DNA of 64,000 nucleotides from Cycas panzhihuaensis (Eukaryota > Cycadophyta): assembly GCA_023213395.1 (NCBI GenBank), contig CM041465.1, forward strand, positions 90,093,741 through 90,157,740, written 5' to 3'. The first letter of the stretch is position 1; every line of letters begins with the position of its first letter. The translations under genes and the position numbers were made by a program. Shown piece after piece: positions 45,100 through 57,545 of the stretch. Below the pieces are notes generated by a model. The model was not told the DNA's origin. It did no database searches and saw only the letters and a program-made list of their open reading frames with translations.

Positions 45100-45800
45100 A
45101 AAAGCCCTAAGTCTGTCATTTAAAATTTACTCATCAAAATTGATTTTTAACTAATGAATATGAGAAAGCAAAGACCAGTTATTATAATATTATCAATATA
45201 AAATATTAAAATGGTAATATTATTATTTTTCTCATTTGAAATAGAGGTTATGATTACTAATACATTTAGTGTATCCATTTTAAAGAAGATCATTATCGAT
45301 CTTAATATACCAAGCCCTAGGGGTTTGTTTAAGACCATACAATAATTTTTTAAGTTTGTAAATGAGATTAAAATTAGATATAAAACTAGGTAGTTGAGAT
45401 ATATATAATTCTTCTCTAAAATCATCATTTAAAAAGCTGCTTTTTACATCTATTTGATATATTTGCCAGCCAAACTTGGCTGTAAGAGTAATGATAGTTT
45501 TAATTGTGTTTATTTTGGAAACATGAGCAAAGGTTTCAATATAATTAATATCGTCAACTTAAGAAAAACCTTTGGCTACCAAACAAGCCTTATGTTTCTT
45601 GATTACTCCTTCTAAATTATATTTTGTTTGGTAAACCCATTTGCAGTCTATTAGATTCTTACTAGGAGGTCATGATACTAAATCCCAAGTTGAATTTTTC
45701 TAAAGAGTATCATATTCAACTTGCATGTCTTATTGCCATATAAGATTATGACACACTTCTTTATAAGTTTTAGGGTCATTAGTAACTATTACTTTGGCCA
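45100..45800 (-). pseudogene. Element B reverse transcriptase
   Basis: Minus-strand copia RT. Readable from right to left: WQIYQIDVKSSFLNDDFREE (45470-45410), LPSF.., YCMVLNKPLGLGILRS (45340-45290, family ..KALYGLKQAPR) and ILIFYIDNIIITG at about 45215-45180. The catalytic YVDD has become YIDN, so it is inactive. One 93-codon open stretch (45428-45147) contains most of the palm. Confidence 0.8.
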
Positions 45801-46479
45801 TTAATGTAAAATTAACTTATAGTTTTTGTGATCTAGTTCTTTTGGTATTTAACGGATCATTAGCATCAAAACTAGTAGCTGAAAGGGTTTTTTGAGCCTA
45901 AACTGGTTGTTTGTTTCTTGAAGAATCATAAGTAGAAGGTTGATCAGAAGAATTTAATTGATTAGAAGTAGATGGTTGATTAGATAGATCAGATATACTA
46001 AATTTACTTAAGGTCTAATTCTAGACTTGTGAAGATAAGTTATCAATTGCTTCACTGCCTGCTTGTATATCTGAAGGATCTTTTAGATAAGTATTATCTA
46101 GTAAGTTCTTAACAGGAAGTTCTATAAGATTTATTTTTTATGAAGATTCTTCTTCATCAAAAATAATATCACGTAAAATTGAGATTTTATGTGTAATAGG
46201 ATCTAATAATTTGTAAGCTTTACTTTCTTCACTATATCCAATGAGGATAAATTTAACACTTTAGGATTAGGTTTTATTTCATTTTTCCTTGGGAATATGT
46301 CCCCAAGTAATACTTCCAAATACTTTAAGATGTTTTACAGATAGTTTTTTACTAGACCATTTTTGTTCTAGTGTCACATTCTACAGGGATTTACTTGGTA
46401 AGAGGTTTAATAAATAGTTAGAACAGGCTATTACTTTAGCCTATAACTTAAGATTAAAACTTTTTACATGTATCATACA

Positions 46480-47100
46480 TGTGGTCATTTCAACAGGAGT
46501 ACAATTCTTGCATTCTGTAACACCGTTCTATTAAGGAGTGTAGGGAACGAAATGTTGAAATTTAATTCCATGTTTTTTATAATATATATTAAATTTATTG
46601 CTTAGATACTCTTTAGCATTATCAGATCTAAAAATTTTAATTTTGGAGTTAGATTGGTTTTCCACCAATGTTTTAAATTTATCAAATATGTCTAATATTT
46701 GACTTCTAGCCTTAAGCATATATACCCAACATTTCCTAGAAAAGTCATCGATAAAAGTGATAAAATATTTGCTTCTAAAGTATAATGTTACTTGGAATAG
46801 ACCATAAATATCTGAGTGAATAAGTTTGAGTAGAATTTTTATTTGAAACAATGTTTGATGTAGAAAAGGATCCATGTATTGCTTACTTATTACACAAGTT
46901 TTGCAAACACCATAGATAATAGATAAGGGAGAGAGTCCATATATCATATCATATTTATTTGGCCAAACCAGGCATACCATAGCTTGTTGACTGGGTTAGA
47001 TTTAGCTATAAAGGTACTAAAAGATTTTGGTTTAGATTGATTTAGATCTGTTAAACTATACAGACCTGTTTTATGATCAACATGTTTAAGAGATTGTTTG
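46480..47100 (-). pseudogene. Element B integrase and GAG-pre-integrase
   Basis: Minus strand, open for 149 codons at 46980-46531. CKTCVISKQYMDPF is the end of the zinc-binding pre-integrase segment; LIHSDIYGLFQVT carries the first catalytic Asp, FITFIDDFSRKCWVYMLK the neighbouring strand, IFRSDNAKEYLSNKF the second Asp and NGVTECKNC (46500) the catalytic Glu. All three acids are still present although the surrounding gene is broken. The family's LRSDNGGEF appears as FRSDNAKEY. Confidence 0.85.
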
Positions 47101-47429
47101 ATAACAAATTTATCTTTCTAAAATTTGACAACTAGGTCTTTCTGGAAAATTTGATAGATTGATAAAAAATTAGGTAACAATACTGGAATATATAATACAT
47201 CCTTAATTAAACTATATTTTAAGGTGACATCTTACGTACCTTTGACCTTCATTTAATATCCACTTTTGAATGAGATTTCCTCTTTGAAATTAAGATCGGA
47301 TTAATAAGAAGTTAGATATTCTTGGTGATGCGCTAGAATCTAAAATCCATAATGGTGGTTGTAATATAGGTGCTAAAAGTGGTACACTAGGTAGCAGTTA
47401 AAGAATGATTAGAATTATGGGATTATGAT

Positions 47430-48380
47430 TAGATCCCCTAAGAGGCTTTATAGGCTTCAGAAGCAATTCTATTTCTACAAGTATCAACTGTGTGCCCCTT
47501 TTTGTGACAGCAGGCATAACTAATGTTTTGATTAGGATTAGAGTTAAAAGTATTCCATTTTTGGAATGCTAGTTTAGAAGTATTCTAGCTTTTTAGTGGT
47601 TCAGAGTACTTAGAATTTTTATTATAGTTGTTTGAAAAAGAACCTTTATAAGGTTTTTGAGATTTAAGATCATTGTTGTGATGATTTTGATGATTATTTT
47701 AGTTTTTATATTTGTTTAGTGGCTTATATTTCAAAAAAAGAGCTTGTGAATGATCTTGTAGTTTTCCAATTTGTATTAACATTATTTGGTGTTTAATCAG
47801 TGGATTTGTTAATTGATTAAAAGTTATTAGAGGATATCATGTTTATTGCCTAATAGCTTTGAAAAGATTAAAGCATTTAGGAAGTTTATTAATTGTTAGA
47901 AAGATGAGTGTATCATCATCTTTTACACGTATGTTAACTATAACTTTGTTACTTTATTTTGTTAAAGATTTTATGCAATTTCTTAGATCTCTATTGATAA
48001 GTTGAAGTTTCGATAAGAAATCCTCAACTTTAGAGAAATCATCATAGCTTAAACTGTACATTTATTCCTCAAGCACTACTAGCTTTTGTGAGTCAACCTT
48101 ATCATATTTTTCTCTTAAGTATATTCCAAACAATGGCAAGATCATCTATTTTAGAGAACTCCCGACTTATGTCTGGTGAGAGAGAGGTTAGGATGGTGCC
48201 TAAGGCTCTATCATAATTCATTAGATAAACCATATAGGTTTCTGATGAAATGTCTATCAATTTTGCGAATTCTCCTGTGACATATCACTAAATCTTTTAT
48301 TGCTTTGGATGATGGGATATGCGAGCTTTCGAGTGAGCATAATTTGAGCTTGTTAAAACTAGAATTGAATAACAAGAGAA
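47430..48380 (-). pseudogene. Element B gag
   Basis: Minus-strand UBN2-type capsid: FSKIDDLAIVWNILKREI (48150-48100), SYDDFSKVEDFLSKLQLINR (48045-47985), DDTLIFLTINKLPKCF (47915-47870), and a zinc knuckle near 47480-47520 that reads YACCHKKGHTVDTC. In that knuckle the first Cys is Tyr, a TGT-to-TAT change. Basic, Asn-rich linker KNSKYSEPLKS between capsid and knuckle. Stops are moderate. Confidence 0.75.
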
Positions 48381-48399
48381 TGTCCCAGACATGAGTGCC

Positions 48400-50076
48400 A
48401 TTTTGGGAATGAAAGTGACGACTAGAGATCCTCTTTTAATGGAATGAAAATAAAATAATAAAGGAACAAACAGATAAAAACATAAATATTAAGCCACAAT
48501 TGAATATAATCACAACATTTACATTTCATAAATTAAAGAGAACTAACATTAGTTAAATATAAATAGATATTCATAAGTATTTGTAAGTGAATTATGTAGC
48601 ATGTCAATAAATGAGGAGGTTTAAAAAACCTTTTTCACATAACAATAATTGTCAATAAAAAAGTGTAATTTTAATCATATATTTCAAAAAGTAAATCAAA
48701 CATATAGACATTTGCATGATTAAAATATTATTTGTAATAAATAACATTGAAAAATAATAGTTAAATAATTTCTAAATAAATTGAATGAATTTATTAAAAA
48801 GTTATGAGAAAATGATGTGACTAATTAATCAAATTAACAAAAGATTGATTGTGTATTAAATTAAAGCAATAATATTAAAAAATTATAAAGAAAATTTTGG
48901 TTTTAAGTCACGTACCTAAACTTACCTAACCGTGATGGAAAGCTTGACTTTAGGCATGGTTTTTCTCATCAAGTTGGCATCCAAATTGCTTGAGTGACCA
49001 GTCAAAACGTCTGCATCTAAATCGAGAACCTGACACATATTTTGAAATTAGATTTTGACTCTATATGAAGAAATTATAGTCAAAAAATATACAAGTACCC
49101 ATTTGTAAAATAGGAGGGGTGAGAATAAGGATTAAATGCCTTTTTAGAACTTGGTTTGTTGTCACATGAAGGAGTAATAAAACCAGGGGCTGGTGGGACG
49201 AGGGCTAGTGGACCCAAAATAAAAGTTAACTAAAATATAATGTTTTTGCAAATACAAAAATATTAGATAAGATTTAATATTTTCTTATGTTTGTTTAGAT
49301 GTAAAATAAGAACAAATAGATTGAATTATTTAACCCTAAGTATAGGGTTTTGAATAGAATTTTTCGTGTGTAGGGGTTGCAGTGATAGATCGATCTACGT
49401 TTCTACTCATTTTTTTCATTAGTTGATGTTAGATCGATGACATGTTTTTTTCGGCATCTTCATCTGCATCTGCATGAAGAATTTGTCTCTGCGTCTGGGT
49501 ATTTACATCTTTCGCATTCTAGTGGGGTCAGAGAAAAAGAGTTACGATGACCTTTAGATCAATGGCATCTTCATGTAATGGTTAATAGATCAATAGAGGA
49601 TGCGGCATTACATGTGTAGGATTAACAAAAGACTGTGTGAGGATCTTCTATTCTATTTTCTTTATATTTGATGGTGTTTTCCATCAATCAATGGTGCCAT
49701 GTTTTCTAGTGTCTCCTCTACATCTACCCATTGGCAGCTGCATAAATCTTCTACGTTGGCTCTCTCGTTGGATCTTCTTAACTGGTTAGCTCATATAGAT
49801 AAAGCTGGTATTGTCTTGGGGAAGTTGAGTGGGTGCCATGCTTTAAGGTTAAGGTTGTTGCTGATTAATTCAATCACACCCCTGTGAGCTCATTTTCTAA
49901 CCCTAGAACTTGCTTACAAGGATTCAATCTCTATTATGGAAGCCTTATCCCAAATTGTTTTATCCTCTTTGATTTATTAATTTCAAAGATTAAGGCTGCT
50001 CCTTAGTACATCATACTTCTACTCTATACAACATTTCTTCATCACTTCTATAGTCAAGTGATTAGTATGAATCCCT
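48400..50076 (-). mobile_element. Element B leader
   Basis: 1.7 kb between gag and primer site. AT-rich from 48430 to 48900, less so from 49330 to 50000. Short open stretches (such as 49699-49887 on the plus strand) match no family. Nothing else seen. Confidence 0.5.
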
Positions 50077-50088
50077 ACTCTGGTACCA
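50077..50088 (-). promoter_or_regulatory. Element B primer-binding site
   Basis: Minus strand TGGTACCAGAGT, copia type with one change from TGGTATCAGAGT, next to the 5' LTR. Confidence 0.8.
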
Positions 50089-50539
50089 TGTTGGAGAGAG
50101 GGTTCAATTCATGGAGCAGTACACATAAGAAAATCATAAATTCTGTATGAATAAGTAGTCACAAATGCACTAGATATGACAGGTAGACAACTCCCTACTG
50201 GGGATTAAGAAAACCACCTCCTAAATAAGTAAATATTATTATAATAAAGAAGATGATACAATGGAGATGGTTGAGGATCTCATCCTCCCTATCGTACTTC
50301 ATGAACCTAATTAGACTATCTATCCTCTAAGTAATTCAACCTGAGCATGTATGGGCCAAATCTAACTAACCAACCAACCAACCAACCATGCTTGAAGGAT
50401 TTTTAAATAGATATTTAAGAGAAGTTTGTTGAAATAGATGCTTGTCCATTTCATTGAACTTTTAGTAACAACATTGACTTTAATAATTAAATAAATACAT
50501 AGGCAATAGTTAACATTAGGGTTAATAATATTTCTAATA
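50089..50539 (-). repeat. Element B 5' LTR
   Basis: 451 bases from TGTTGGAGAGAGG to TTCTAATA, paired with 37386-37826. Confidence 0.9.
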
Positions 50540-50544
50540 ATTTC
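50540..50544. repeat. Target site duplication of element B, right
   Basis: ATTTC, matching ATTTT at 37381-37385 with one C/T difference. Confidence 0.75.
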
Positions 50545-50996
50545 AAAGTAGAAGGGAGAGTCTCTTGTGTAACAAAGTACTATCAAAATCTTATCAGTAC
50601 CTCTTGCTAGTGGTTTGTTTTTTATTTGAGTGGAATTGAAGTCTTCTTCTTTGAAGTTTATGAAGCCTATTGGAAGGATTGGGAATTCATCTTTGGCCCA
50701 AATGCTTCTTTATTCTCATATTCATCTCTCCACCCACCTATTAGGCCATCTTCCTTAAGTTTTCCATTAGTTTTTAAAATAATCTTCTCTCTTATAAGAC
50801 CTGAAATCAAGTTTTCTCTCTTTCACAATTCTTAAAGCATTTTTATAATATTTTAAATAAGGATATCACATTGATCTGAGGCTTACTACACTTATTTATC
50901 ATCAAGTTTAAAGTGTTTCTTTTGTAATTAAGTACTTGTTTTATTTGTTAGAGCGGTTTTATTTGCTTTAACACAGAAGAAAAAAGTAAAAAAAAC

Positions 50997-51039
<43 letters not shown>

Positions 51040-52085
51040 TTCATTATTATTTATTGTTATTTCCTTTAAGATTTGGTCTTTTCATTGAGAGACATGATTT
51101 GGGAATTAAACCAATTTTGATCTCCATTTCATTCCTCATCATTGAAGCATTAAAAAGGGGTTAATTTATGGGATTAAACTAATGTTAATCCACATATTGA
51201 TTATTATAAAATTAAATCACTCATTACCCTATCTTATTCATATTCATAATCTATAGGGAAGTTGGTTCTAAAAAGGGTTAAGAGAATCAAGCCAACTATT
51301 TGTGAAGAGATGAATGATAAGAAAGGTATCTTCTTTTAGTTGAGTGGCCATACTCTCTTCCATAGAGTTTTGGGCAATTCATAGTAATCATTTACTATCA
51401 AAATTCCTCAGGTGCAATAGAAATATTGGAAGAATTTTAATACATTTACCAAGTCATATTTAGATTTTCTTTTAAATATGATGATTTAAATATACAATGT
51501 TATTTCTTATTTGGTTGATTGGCTTTATTCTAAACTAGTTGTAATTAAAAGAAAAGGAGATTAATATTTCATAGTGCCACTTAAAGGTACTAACTCCATC
51601 CTTGCTCTTTATAACTTTTCTTATTCTCCTTAAAACCATACACATAGAAAAGTAAAAGGAATGAATCTTTGCTTATGTTACTTGTTGAATCATTGATTGA
51701 AGTGTTCTCTTTCCTTACCCTTGAAAGAAATGAGAGAATAGAAAGTGAGATCATTGTTGAGATCAAGGTTACAATTATAACTTTTATTGATTATCAAGGG
51801 TAAGGGTCCCCAATAATCTTTCCACCTATTGGAAAGTTGTTTGTGACCTTCTCGAAGTTAAGGGAACTGTTTATTCACTTATTTGGTTGATTCGAATGCT
51901 ATTGTTTATTAGAATTTATTTGATTATATTATGTATATATGAAGTAGCTTAGTTTATAAGTTAACTTGATTCACATACTTTTCATTCATCACACAAGCAA
52001 AAAGACACCCTTCTTCTTTGAAAGAGTTGGTTAAAGGTCTACCCTTGAGTCTTATCATCTTTGACCACTTTTATTTAGGACCTAA
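50545..52085 (+). mobile_element. Tat-like copy E leader, second part
   Basis: Continues the leader after element B. 50545-51800 matches 13128-14362 of D, then jumps to the equivalent of 15190-15490 (CTTTCCACC..TTGGAAAG, GGTCTACCCTTGAGTC). So E has lost, or D has gained, about 830 bases. Similarity ends near 52085 and no gag follows. Confidence 0.75.
51001..51032. repeat. (GA)n microsatellite
   Basis: Sixteen uninterrupted GA units. The D counterpart near 13561-13595 is an A-rich run with AAAGAAAG, so the repeat expanded in E. Confidence 0.97.
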
Positions 52086-53516
52086 TAGGTGATTTTCTTG
52101 AATACATATAATTATTATGTCTGTCCTTACAAATCTTAGAGCTTGAATGAGGTCTATTCTTATGCTCTCTTGGCATTCTATGGTGCGAATCATTTACAAC
52201 TATCACCAAGTCTAGCATTCAAAACTATCATAGTTCATAATACGATAGGGTTTGTATCTAGCATACTTGTTTAGCTTATACATAGTCTACCTCTGACATA
52301 TATCTATGTTTCCCTTTATTGGGGCTATCTTCTATGGAGAAATTTAGATATAGTGCAAATTGATATTTTTAATATCTATGCTAGTAAATCAATGGCCATA
52401 CATCTAGTTTCTGCATTTACATTGGTATGTTGGTATAACCCTATCTCTTTGTTTATTTATAAAATTTATATGTTTGTCAAAGTCTCTATCAGACAAGGAA
52501 GTTTGTGTCCTTTTGAATCTAACTAATGGTAGGCTGAGTATATTCTTAACCTAAATCTAACTAACACTTATCTAAGTATATTATCAACCAATAAATATTT
52601 TACTAGAGTTGCCCATCTAACTATGTACTTGACTTAACCAATCAACAGTTTAGCCCAACTAAGGAATAGTTCGCTAATCAATAATTCATGAATAATTCAC
52701 ACGCATTAGTGTTTAAAGGGCATCTATCACAAGGGTTACACATCACACATTGTGGAGTGTATTTTTAAGATTATGGGAGACATCCTAGCCTTAACAACAC
52801 ATTGAGGCATTTGAGTAGTTATCATACTCAATTACCATTTGTTGGTGCTCTTTTAAATGGAGTTATCTCTAATCTCGTTTGAAAGGAGCTATATATTTCT
52901 CATCTTGTCTAAAAAGAGTTATCTTTCTTTGTTTGTTAGTACTTATTTGAATATGTTTATATTATATGATCTACACTATAGTAATGTTATCATGCTAAGG
53001 TTGTTAGGTTTCTATCATATATTCTAACCAAATTGGAGTTCAGTAACATTCTCATCCTACGTGCAATTTTAATTAGAGATCAATAAGTAGAAGGAATTAA
53101 TAAAGGAGAATGACAAATGGGTGCACCTCTCCTCCCTCAATCACATCAATATATTTTTACACCAAGATATATACACCTTTTTCGAGACAATATATTGTTG
53201 CTCTTCTTTTTTTAAGTTTTTTTCTTTTTAAATACACTTAATAACTTATATTTTAAGTAATATTGATCACTTAAAGAGGCATAACTTACATGTTTGAAGT
53301 TATTTTTATATTTTGTCAGTTTTATTAGATCCTTTAGTTAAAATGAATGGCTATACTCACATATTGGGCTTAAATTTTAAGGTGCATTTAATGCTTTAAA
53401 ATTATATATATTAAAAAAATTACAATAATTTATGTGTTAAAGATAATTTAGACCTCCTTATATTATTTAAGGCATAACTTTATCATAAAGTGTAAGATAT
53501 AGGTCATGCTTAAAGT
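52086..53516. other. Unassigned DNA between E and H
   Basis: 1.4 kb without recognised domain on either strand, and without a match elsewhere in the window. It may hold the decayed rest of E or flanking genomic DNA. Confidence 0.4.
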
Positions 53517-53862
53517 GTTGAATTCCTAATTTGATTATCTATAAAGTGAGTGGCTATCTGAGTATATTTGATATCATTTAATATATTATTTTAAATTTTT
53601 AAATTAATGCAAGTTTGATGGGCTTTCTAAGAGTTGATCCCATAACAAAACTTTGCACTAACATCACTTTGTAAGCTTAAATTAATATAAAAACTTTTAT
53701 ATTAGAGGGGTTGAGTCCTAATTGGGACATTTATACATGTCTTAAAGTTGGAGGACCATTTGACTTGTACTTGAGTGTCTTTTTTGTTATTGTTTAGTAT
53801 CTCTTATTGTATCTTTCGAGTACTCTTGCTCCTTCATCAAACACTTTTTAAACTTTTAAACA
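53517..53862 (+). repeat. Candidate 5' LTR of copia element H
   Basis: Starts TGTTGAATTCC and ends TTTTAAACA, then a primer-like TGTTATTCTAAGGCATT (family TGGTATCAGAGCATT) precedes the gag start by 20 bases. No second copy is in the window, so this rests on position and ends only. Confidence 0.4.
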
Positions 53863-53891
53863 ATGTTATTCTAAGGCATTATACCTTCATC

Positions 53892-54830
53892 ATGGTTTTT
53901 CATATAAATAATGTAATGGTGCCTAAGTTTGATGGCATAAATTTCTTGCAATTGAGTAGAAGAATGAAGTCAATCTTTGTATTAACAAATATGTGGGATT
54001 TAATTATAAATGGTTATGGTCCACTTAATCTTAATACTATTATAGATAAGAACAAGACTTTCAAGGAGAACAAAAAGAAGGACAATAAGACTTTGGCATT
54101 TATCTTATGTGCTTTGGAGGACTATATCTTTCTAAGTGTAAGTGAGAGAAGCATGGGACACTTTGAAAACTACCTATAAAGAAGTTATTATAATAAAACT
54201 ATAAACCTTAAGTACAAGATTTAAAAATTATTGAATGAATAACAATGAGGGGATCAATAATTTTATAACTAAAATATAAGGCTTAGTTAATCAAATGACG
54301 GCATTAGGAGAAAATATTAGTAAACAAAGAGTGGTAAAAAAGATTCTAAGGAGTGTTAGCAGGCTTAATAGATTTGAAATAATAGCCATAAATATTGAAG
54401 TTTCTAAGGATCTTACTACACTTAAGGTTGATCAAATTAGTACCATGTTATTAGTTGTTGAAGAAAATAAAAATGTTGGTGCATCCTTACTAAATGAATT
54501 TGCCACTAAGTGAAAGATTAAGCCATCTTATAAAGGCTAAAATTCTAAGGGAAAAGGTCAATCTCATAGAGGTACGGGTCAAAACTATAAGAACCAAGGA
54601 CAACTTTACTAAGGGAAATTTCATCAAGGCCAAAGAAAACTTTATCAAGGATAAGATTATAGAAATCATGAGTAATTTAATTAAGGATAATGATAAGGTT
54701 TTACAAACCAAATACAAGATTGTGGACCTCAAAACTATAAACATAGAGGATAAATTCCAAGAGAGAGAAACTAAAGACAAAAAGGTAGGAGTCCTAGAAG
54801 AAGAGGAATAATATATTGTTCCTACTACTA
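53892..54830 (+). pseudogene. Element H copia gag
   Basis: Capsid of copia H. The likely start is the ATG at 53892 (MVFHINNVMVPKFDGINFLQ), giving the family's VP.FDG.NY start; the frame is open further upstream. Then RRMKSIFVLTNMWDLIINGY, KENKKKDNKTLAFILCALED and RSMGHFENYL, the typical UBN2 opening. 54295-54513 is open again with GENISKQRVVKKILRSVSRL and TTLKVDQISTMLLVVEENKN. After 54500 it becomes Lys/Asp-rich (KDNFTKGNFIKAKENFIKDK), where a zinc knuckle is expected near 54800 but is too decayed to place. Confidence 0.8.
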
Positions 54831-54899
54831 TAGAAATTAATACTTAGAAAGCAATTTCTTCTCAAAAAAGTCCAATGTGCAAAGGGAAGTAGTAAATAC

Positions 54900-55500
54900 C
54901 ATAATTGAGGAACCAAGGGAAAATGAAAGACTTTTCCTATCATGTTTAATGGCTAATGAGGAAGAGGATAATTAGCACATTAACTCATATTCCTCTACTT
55001 ATATGACCCGTATGAAAGAATGGTTTAAAGAGTTGGATAATTCTCAAACAAGCAAAATCATATTTAGAGATAACACTACTCAAGTAGTAACAAGTAAAGG
55101 GAATGTATATATCTAAATAGATTTTTAAGAAACTAAGTATAGAAATGATGTACTTCATATCCCTACACTAAAAAAGAACTTGTTCTTAGTTGGATAAATT
55201 ATAAAGCAAAGTATAAAGTTATCTTTAATGATAAGGAGTGTATAATTAGGGACAAGTTAAAAAATAAAGTAATAGTTACAAAAGGTCAAATGACAAGTGA
55301 TAGGTTATTCAAAATTTTCATACCCCTAAATGACAATTATAACTTAAAGGCATAAATTAATATGGATAGCGAGATATGGCATCAAAGATTTGTCCATTTG
55401 AACTATAATAGCTTAGTATTAATAAAGAAGATAGAAATGGTGATTGATTCACCCAATATTAAACATAACAAAGAGGTTTGTGAGGGATGTATAATAGGTA
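54900..55500 (+). pseudogene. Element H protease and GAG-pre-integrase
   Basis: Plus-strand continuation of H. SYSSTYMTRMKEWFKELD (54985) fits the copia protease region with the DSG centre lost. VLHIPTLKKNLFLVG (55150, family VP.LK.NLLSVGQ) and IWHQRFVHLNYNSLVLIKKI (55370, family LWH.R.GH.N...L..L) follow, then CEGCIIGKQ*REGF (55480), the second half of the zinc module. Stops and frame changes throughout. Confidence 0.75.
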
Positions 55501-55539
55501 AACAATAAAGAGAAGGATTCTCAAATGATAACTATAGAG

Positions 55540-56330
55540 CAAATTAGCCATTATAACTAGTATACATAGATGTATATGGACTAATGGATGCAATATCCCT
55601 TGGAGGTACAAAATACTTCATAATATTCACTGATAACTTTATAAGAATGCCTTGGGTATATTTTTTCAAGTTCAAATTTGAAGCATTTCAATACTTTATA
55701 AACTTCAAGGTGATGATTGAAAGGCAAAGTGGTCATAAAATCTTAACCCTTATTTTAGATAATGGCAAAAAAATTATTTCTAATGAATTCAAGGACTATT
55801 GTAAGTATTATGAAATAAGGATGCAACTTACTAATCCTTATATCCCTCAACAAAATGGGGATGAAAAAAGGAAAAATAGGATTATTATTTAGATGGCAAG
55901 GAATATGCTCAAAGATAAGCATCTTGGCAATGAGTTTTGGATATAAGTTGTTTATAGAATTGTTTACTTATCAAATAAATATATAACAAAATTAGATAGA
56001 TGGATCACACTTGAAGAGGCTTAGACAGGGCATAAGCCTAGCATCAAACTCTTAAGGGAATTTAGGTGCATAGCATATATACATATTCTAGAATAAAAAA
56101 GGACTAAGTTAAATGAAAAAAGCACTAAGTGTATATTTATAAGATATAATAATATAGTAAGGTCCTATAAATTATATGATCCTAAAGATACAAAGATCAT
56201 TAGAAGTATGGATGTTATCTATAATGAAGATGGATTTTATTAAGAAGATATTACTAAAAAAGATAAATGTAGAAATATTATAGTTGATATGGAACCTAAA
56301 TCAAATGGTATAATGTACCTATATCAACTA
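55540..56330 (+). pseudogene. Element H integrase
   Basis: YIDVYGLMDAISLGGTKYFI (55562) carries the first catalytic Asp; 55584-55892 is open for 102 codons with FTDNFIRMPWVYFFKFKFEA and LTLILDNGKKI (second Asp, family LRSDNGGEF). QQNGDEKRKNRIII (55850) is the catalytic Glu segment, with the usual VVERKNR changed to DEKRKNR. MARNMLKDKHLGNEFWI and FRCIAYIHI (56060, family FGC.AY.HI) then follow in order. Confidence 0.85.
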
Positions 56331-56599
56331 ATATAAAGCGAGCATGTTCATTAACTTTAAACCAAAAAAAATCTAAAATGGATTTAAAAGAGCCATATCC
56401 CTTAAGATATCTTAGACACAAACTTTGAGAGAAGAACAACTAGATCTCAAAGGGTAAATTTTACGTTAATAACATGAGTAATGGAGACAAATGAGCCTTA
56501 AAACTTCAAAGAGGTAAATAGTCATCATAAATAGAAGATAATAATAAAAGAGGAGTAGAATACCTTAATGAAGAATTATACTTAAGGGTTAGTTTATTT

Positions 56600-57035
56600 G
56601 CCATCCAGAACGAATACCATTGCAACAAAATGACTCAACGAGACTAAGCACAAGTCAAATGGTTTAATTAATAAATACAAGGCCTAACTAGTTACAAAGG
56701 ATTATACTCAAGTTTAAGACATAGACTATAATAAAATATTTGTACCTATAATAAGGTCAAAAATAGTTAAATTAATTATAGCCTTAGTTGCACAACATTA
56801 TTGGATAGTCTATCAAATGGATGTAAAGAGTACCTTCTTAACTAGGTATATTGATGAGGAAATATATGTCCAACAACTTAAGGGTTTTGGGATAAAAGAT
56901 AAGGAATATAAGATCTATAAACTTAAAAAGGAATTGTATGGACTTAAATATGCACCTAGAGTATCACACTTTAGGATTGGTAAATACTTTAAGGATAAAG
57001 GATTCCTAAGAGGTAATTAGACCCAATTTATAAAT
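56600..57035 (+). pseudogene. Element H reverse transcriptase, N-terminal half
   Basis: NKYKARLVTKDYTQV.. region (56665-56715), FVPIIRSKIVKLIIALVAQH (56740), YQMDVKSTFLTRYIDEEIYV (56810, family QMDVK.AFLNG.L.EEIYM) and LKKELYGLKYAPRVSHFRIG (56925, family L.KALYGLKQAPR.W). 56817-57020 is open for 67 codons. It stops at about GFLRGN (57005-57020), before the YVDD motif, where element I is inserted. The other half should lie beyond the window. Confidence 0.85.
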
Positions 57036-57043
57036 TAAGTTGG

Positions 57044-57526
57044 TGTAGTAGACAAAAAACATATTTCCAATAGATAATAGTAATATTCACGTAACTTCAT
57101 AGAAAATATCATATATTTGTAGCAGTATATCCTCATAAAATATCATTCAATAGTCATGTATAATATAACATCCAAGCATTGATAAATAATAATATAAAAT
57201 GATCATAAATTAATGACAACACTTGGTACAGAATCCAACTGCACCAACACTCTTTGAGATAGGTGTAAACCTCCAACAAGCATGAGGCCCTAATGGCATA
57301 AGGCCATTACCCAAATGAATAATAACTTCTCCAAGACTGTCTTACTATTGAGGAAGGCTCTTATATTTATAACATTCAAAAACCCAACTGATATTTTTCC
57401 TCTAAGAAATTAACTTTATAATAAAATAAAATAAATAATTCTTCTTTTAATTCTCTTAAAAACTGACTTTATAATAATAATTTCTCTTATTAAATTGACT
57501 TCCTTATTTATTTTAGGAATGTTATA
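57044..57526 (-). repeat. Element I 3' LTR
   Basis: From TGTAGTAGACAAAA to GAATGTTATA. About 80 bases (57050-57125, AATAGATAATAGTAATATTC and following) recur at 60306-60388. The rest has no second copy in view. Confidence 0.6.
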
Positions 57527-57545
57527 ATTCCCCTCACCTTAAAAT
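57527..57545 (-). promoter_or_regulatory. Element I polypurine tract
   Basis: Plus strand ATTCCCCTCACCTTAAAAT; on the minus strand AAGGTGAGGGGAAT stands directly before the LTR, a common gypsy form. Confidence 0.6.

Larger units (their letters stand above)
37386..50539 (-). mobile_element. Element B: Ty1/copia on the minus strand
   Basis: Full-length but decayed copia element, about 6.8 kb once element C (38247-44557) is removed. It has 441 and 451 base LTRs, polypurine tract beside the left LTR, primer site beside the right LTR, and ATTTT/ATTTC target duplication. Coding order on the minus strand: gag (48380-47440), protease-integrase (47100-46480), RT (45800-45150), RNase H (45000-44558 and 38246-37900). 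It sits in the leader of E. Confidence 0.9.

Noticed and set aside
49699-49887. 62-codon plus-strand frame (SSVSSTSTHWQLHKSSTLAL)
   Set aside because: Lies antisense in the leader of element B, no matching family, no promoter context.
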